Shown here in pieces: positions 44,014 through 44,804 of a stretch of DNA of 44,804 nt. The stretch covers positions 1 to 44,804 of the forward strand of contig JAGOGO010000010.1 in assembly GCA_017996625.1 (NCBI GenBank). The letters run 5' to 3'. The position numbers were made by a program, and so were the translations under genes. The DNA is from Deltaproteobacteria bacterium (GTDB taxonomy: Bacteria > Desulfobacterota > WTBG01 > JAGOGO01). The notes beneath the pieces are model-generated. The model ran no database searches, was not told the DNA's origin, and saw only the letters and a program-made list of their open reading frames with translations. Each line of letters opens with the position of its first letter. The first letter of the stretch is position 1.

Positions 44014-44804
44014 ATGCAAATAGTTTTAAAACTAAGGATTATACTTTTTGGCCTCGGTATTCTCTTCCTCATGCAACTGACTGCTGGCCTTCCCGGATGG
44101 GGAGGAGACCATGAGCGCGATTCTGAAGGGTTCACGCACTACAATGATGACGGCACCTATGTACAGACTTTCGATGAAGAGGATCGCGAAAGCATCGAAG
44201 GAGAAAATCACGAAGGTGAAAGCGTGGAAGGCGAAGCAGGTGAGATCGAAGAACGTGATGATGAAAACCTTGAGGGCGAACAGTTCGAAAGCGAACAGGG
44301 TGAAGACGAACGTCCTGAGGACGAAGGCGTTGAACGTGAAGCAGATGAGGGTGAAAGACTTGAGAACGAGAGAAGTGAGGCTGAAGAGTACGAGGGCGAG
44401 AGAGACATAGAGGAAAGACGCCAAGGTAAAACGATCGAAGGTGACAGACTAAGGGATGAGCGCGAAGAGCTGGAGCGTGAGCGCGAAAGGATCGAACAGG
44501 AGAATCGCGGGAGTGAAGGGGATGAAGATGAAAGCGACGAAGGTGGTCCAGGAGAAGGTAAAGAACTTGAGGAGGAAGGAGACGAAGCCGAGGGGTATGA
44601 CTACAAGGGAGAAGAAAACCAAAGACGTACCGGTGAGACGAGTGCAGGTGAACGAGTGAGACGCCAGCGCGAAAATCTGGAACGTGAACGTGAAAGCCTC
44701 GAACAGGAAACGCGCGGAGAAGAGATGTATGAGGACGAAGGAGACGAAGGCCAAAGAGATGAAGATGAAGTGATCGGGGCTAAAGAACCTAAAGATGAAT
44801 GGAC
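44014..44804 (+). CDS. Exported Glu/Arg/Asp/Gly-rich low-complexity protein, 5' part
   Basis: An open frame from ATG 44014 to the edge of the window (263 full codons, no stop), preceded by GGAGG eight bases upstream. Residues 1-25 are a signal peptide or membrane anchor (KLRIILFGLGILFLMQLTAG). After a short segment GFTHYNDDGTYVQTFDEED (40-57) the rest is almost only Glu, Asp, Arg, Gly, Ser and Gln, strongly acidic. A 17-residue unit occurs twice: REELERERERIEQENRG (150-166) and RENLERERESLEQETRG (219-235). It is predicted disordered or a highly charged helix. Glu-rich exported proteins often bind cations or matrix. No family is recognised, and the DNA is equally low in complexity (purine-rich plus strand). 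Function unknown. Confidence 0.75.
   Translation, partial: MQIVLKLRIILFGLGILFLMQLTAGLPGWGGDHERDSEGFTHYNDDGTYVQTFDEEDRESIEGENHEGESVEGEAGEIEERDDENLEGEQFESEQGEDERPEDEGVEREADEGERLENERSEAEEYEGERDIEERRQGKTIEGDRLRDEREELERERERIEQENRGSEGDEDESDEGGPGEGKELEEEGDEAEGYDYKGEENQRRTGETSAGERVRRQRENLERERESLEQETRGEEMYEDEGDEGQRDEDEVIGAKEPKDEW

Noticed and set aside
44032-44754. Minus-strand ORFs with long Phe/Leu/Ser-rich runs that look like membrane proteins
   Set aside because: They are the reverse complement of GAA/GAG-rich codons of the exported Glu-rich protein. The plus-strand frame has a signal peptide and a ribosome-binding site.

Overview
The window is a 44.8 kb chromosomal segment of a diderm (LPS-bearing) bacterium with roughly even GC content. 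Evidence for an outer membrane is a lipopolysaccharide-core cluster (WaaG, WaaP), apolipoprotein N-acyltransferase (Lnt) and a type IV pilus secretin (PilQ). A CooC-like nickel-insertion ATPase and an NfnAB-type electron-bifurcating transhydrogenase point to an anaerobe that probably has a CODH/acetyl-CoA pathway elsewhere. The gene mix fits a Desulfobacterota- or Omnitrophota-like lineage from a metagenome, but the window holds no rRNA or tRNA, so the taxon is an inference.

Layout: 0.1-6.2 kb (+) holds a truncated glycosyltransferase, a double-kinase-domain LPS kinase-like protein, waaG, waaP and a membrane GT39-type glycosyltransferase. 6.4-9.2 kb (+) holds pilB and an LPG-synthase-like flippase-type membrane protein. 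9.3-13.9 kb (-) holds a GalT-like protein and then clpS-clpA-aat, a complete N-degron module behind a good sigma70-type promoter. 14.0-14.4 kb holds a hairpin array and a possible structured RNA. 14.4-16.7 kb (+) holds a small exported protein and lnt. 16.7-22.8 kb (+) is the pilMNOPQ operon, with a promoter in front and a terminator behind. 22.8-26.9 kb (+) holds aroC, aroQ, an MBL hydrolase and a radical SAM protein. 27.1-29.3 kb (-) holds a MarR regulator followed by an acyl-CoA-ligase-like protein. 29.5-30.1 kb (+) is hpt. 30.1-35.3 kb (-) holds panE, cooC, nfnB (frameshifted), nfnA and an amidohydrolase. 35.4-37.4 kb (-) holds small membrane proteins, dCMP deaminase and rpiB. 37.8-43.1 kb (-) is yceD-rpmF-acyl-CoA dehydrogenase-fabD-fabG-acpP-fabF. 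The end of the window holds a chemotaxis-receptor remnant and the 5' part of an exported, extremely Glu/Arg/Asp/Gly-rich protein that runs off the edge.

How the genes work together: the pilus genes supply the extension ATPase and the alignment/secretin complex but no pilT, pilC or pilin, so further pilus loci must exist. The fab cluster lacks plsX and fabH from the usual order and carries an acyl-CoA dehydrogenase in their place. 

Intergenic DNA is unusually rich in short palindromic elements of several families: a perfect 70-bp repeat in two copies, arms of the GTAAGGAGT/ACTCCTTAC type, a 124-bp nested palindrome and a 170-bp element with 21-bp perfect inverted ends. No CRISPR array, prophage, transposase or obviously new multi-gene defence or biosynthetic system is visible. 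The least ordinary items are the low-complexity exported protein at the right edge, the lengthened PilP, the acyl-CoA-ligase-like protein lacking its catalytic lysine, and the palindromic elements.
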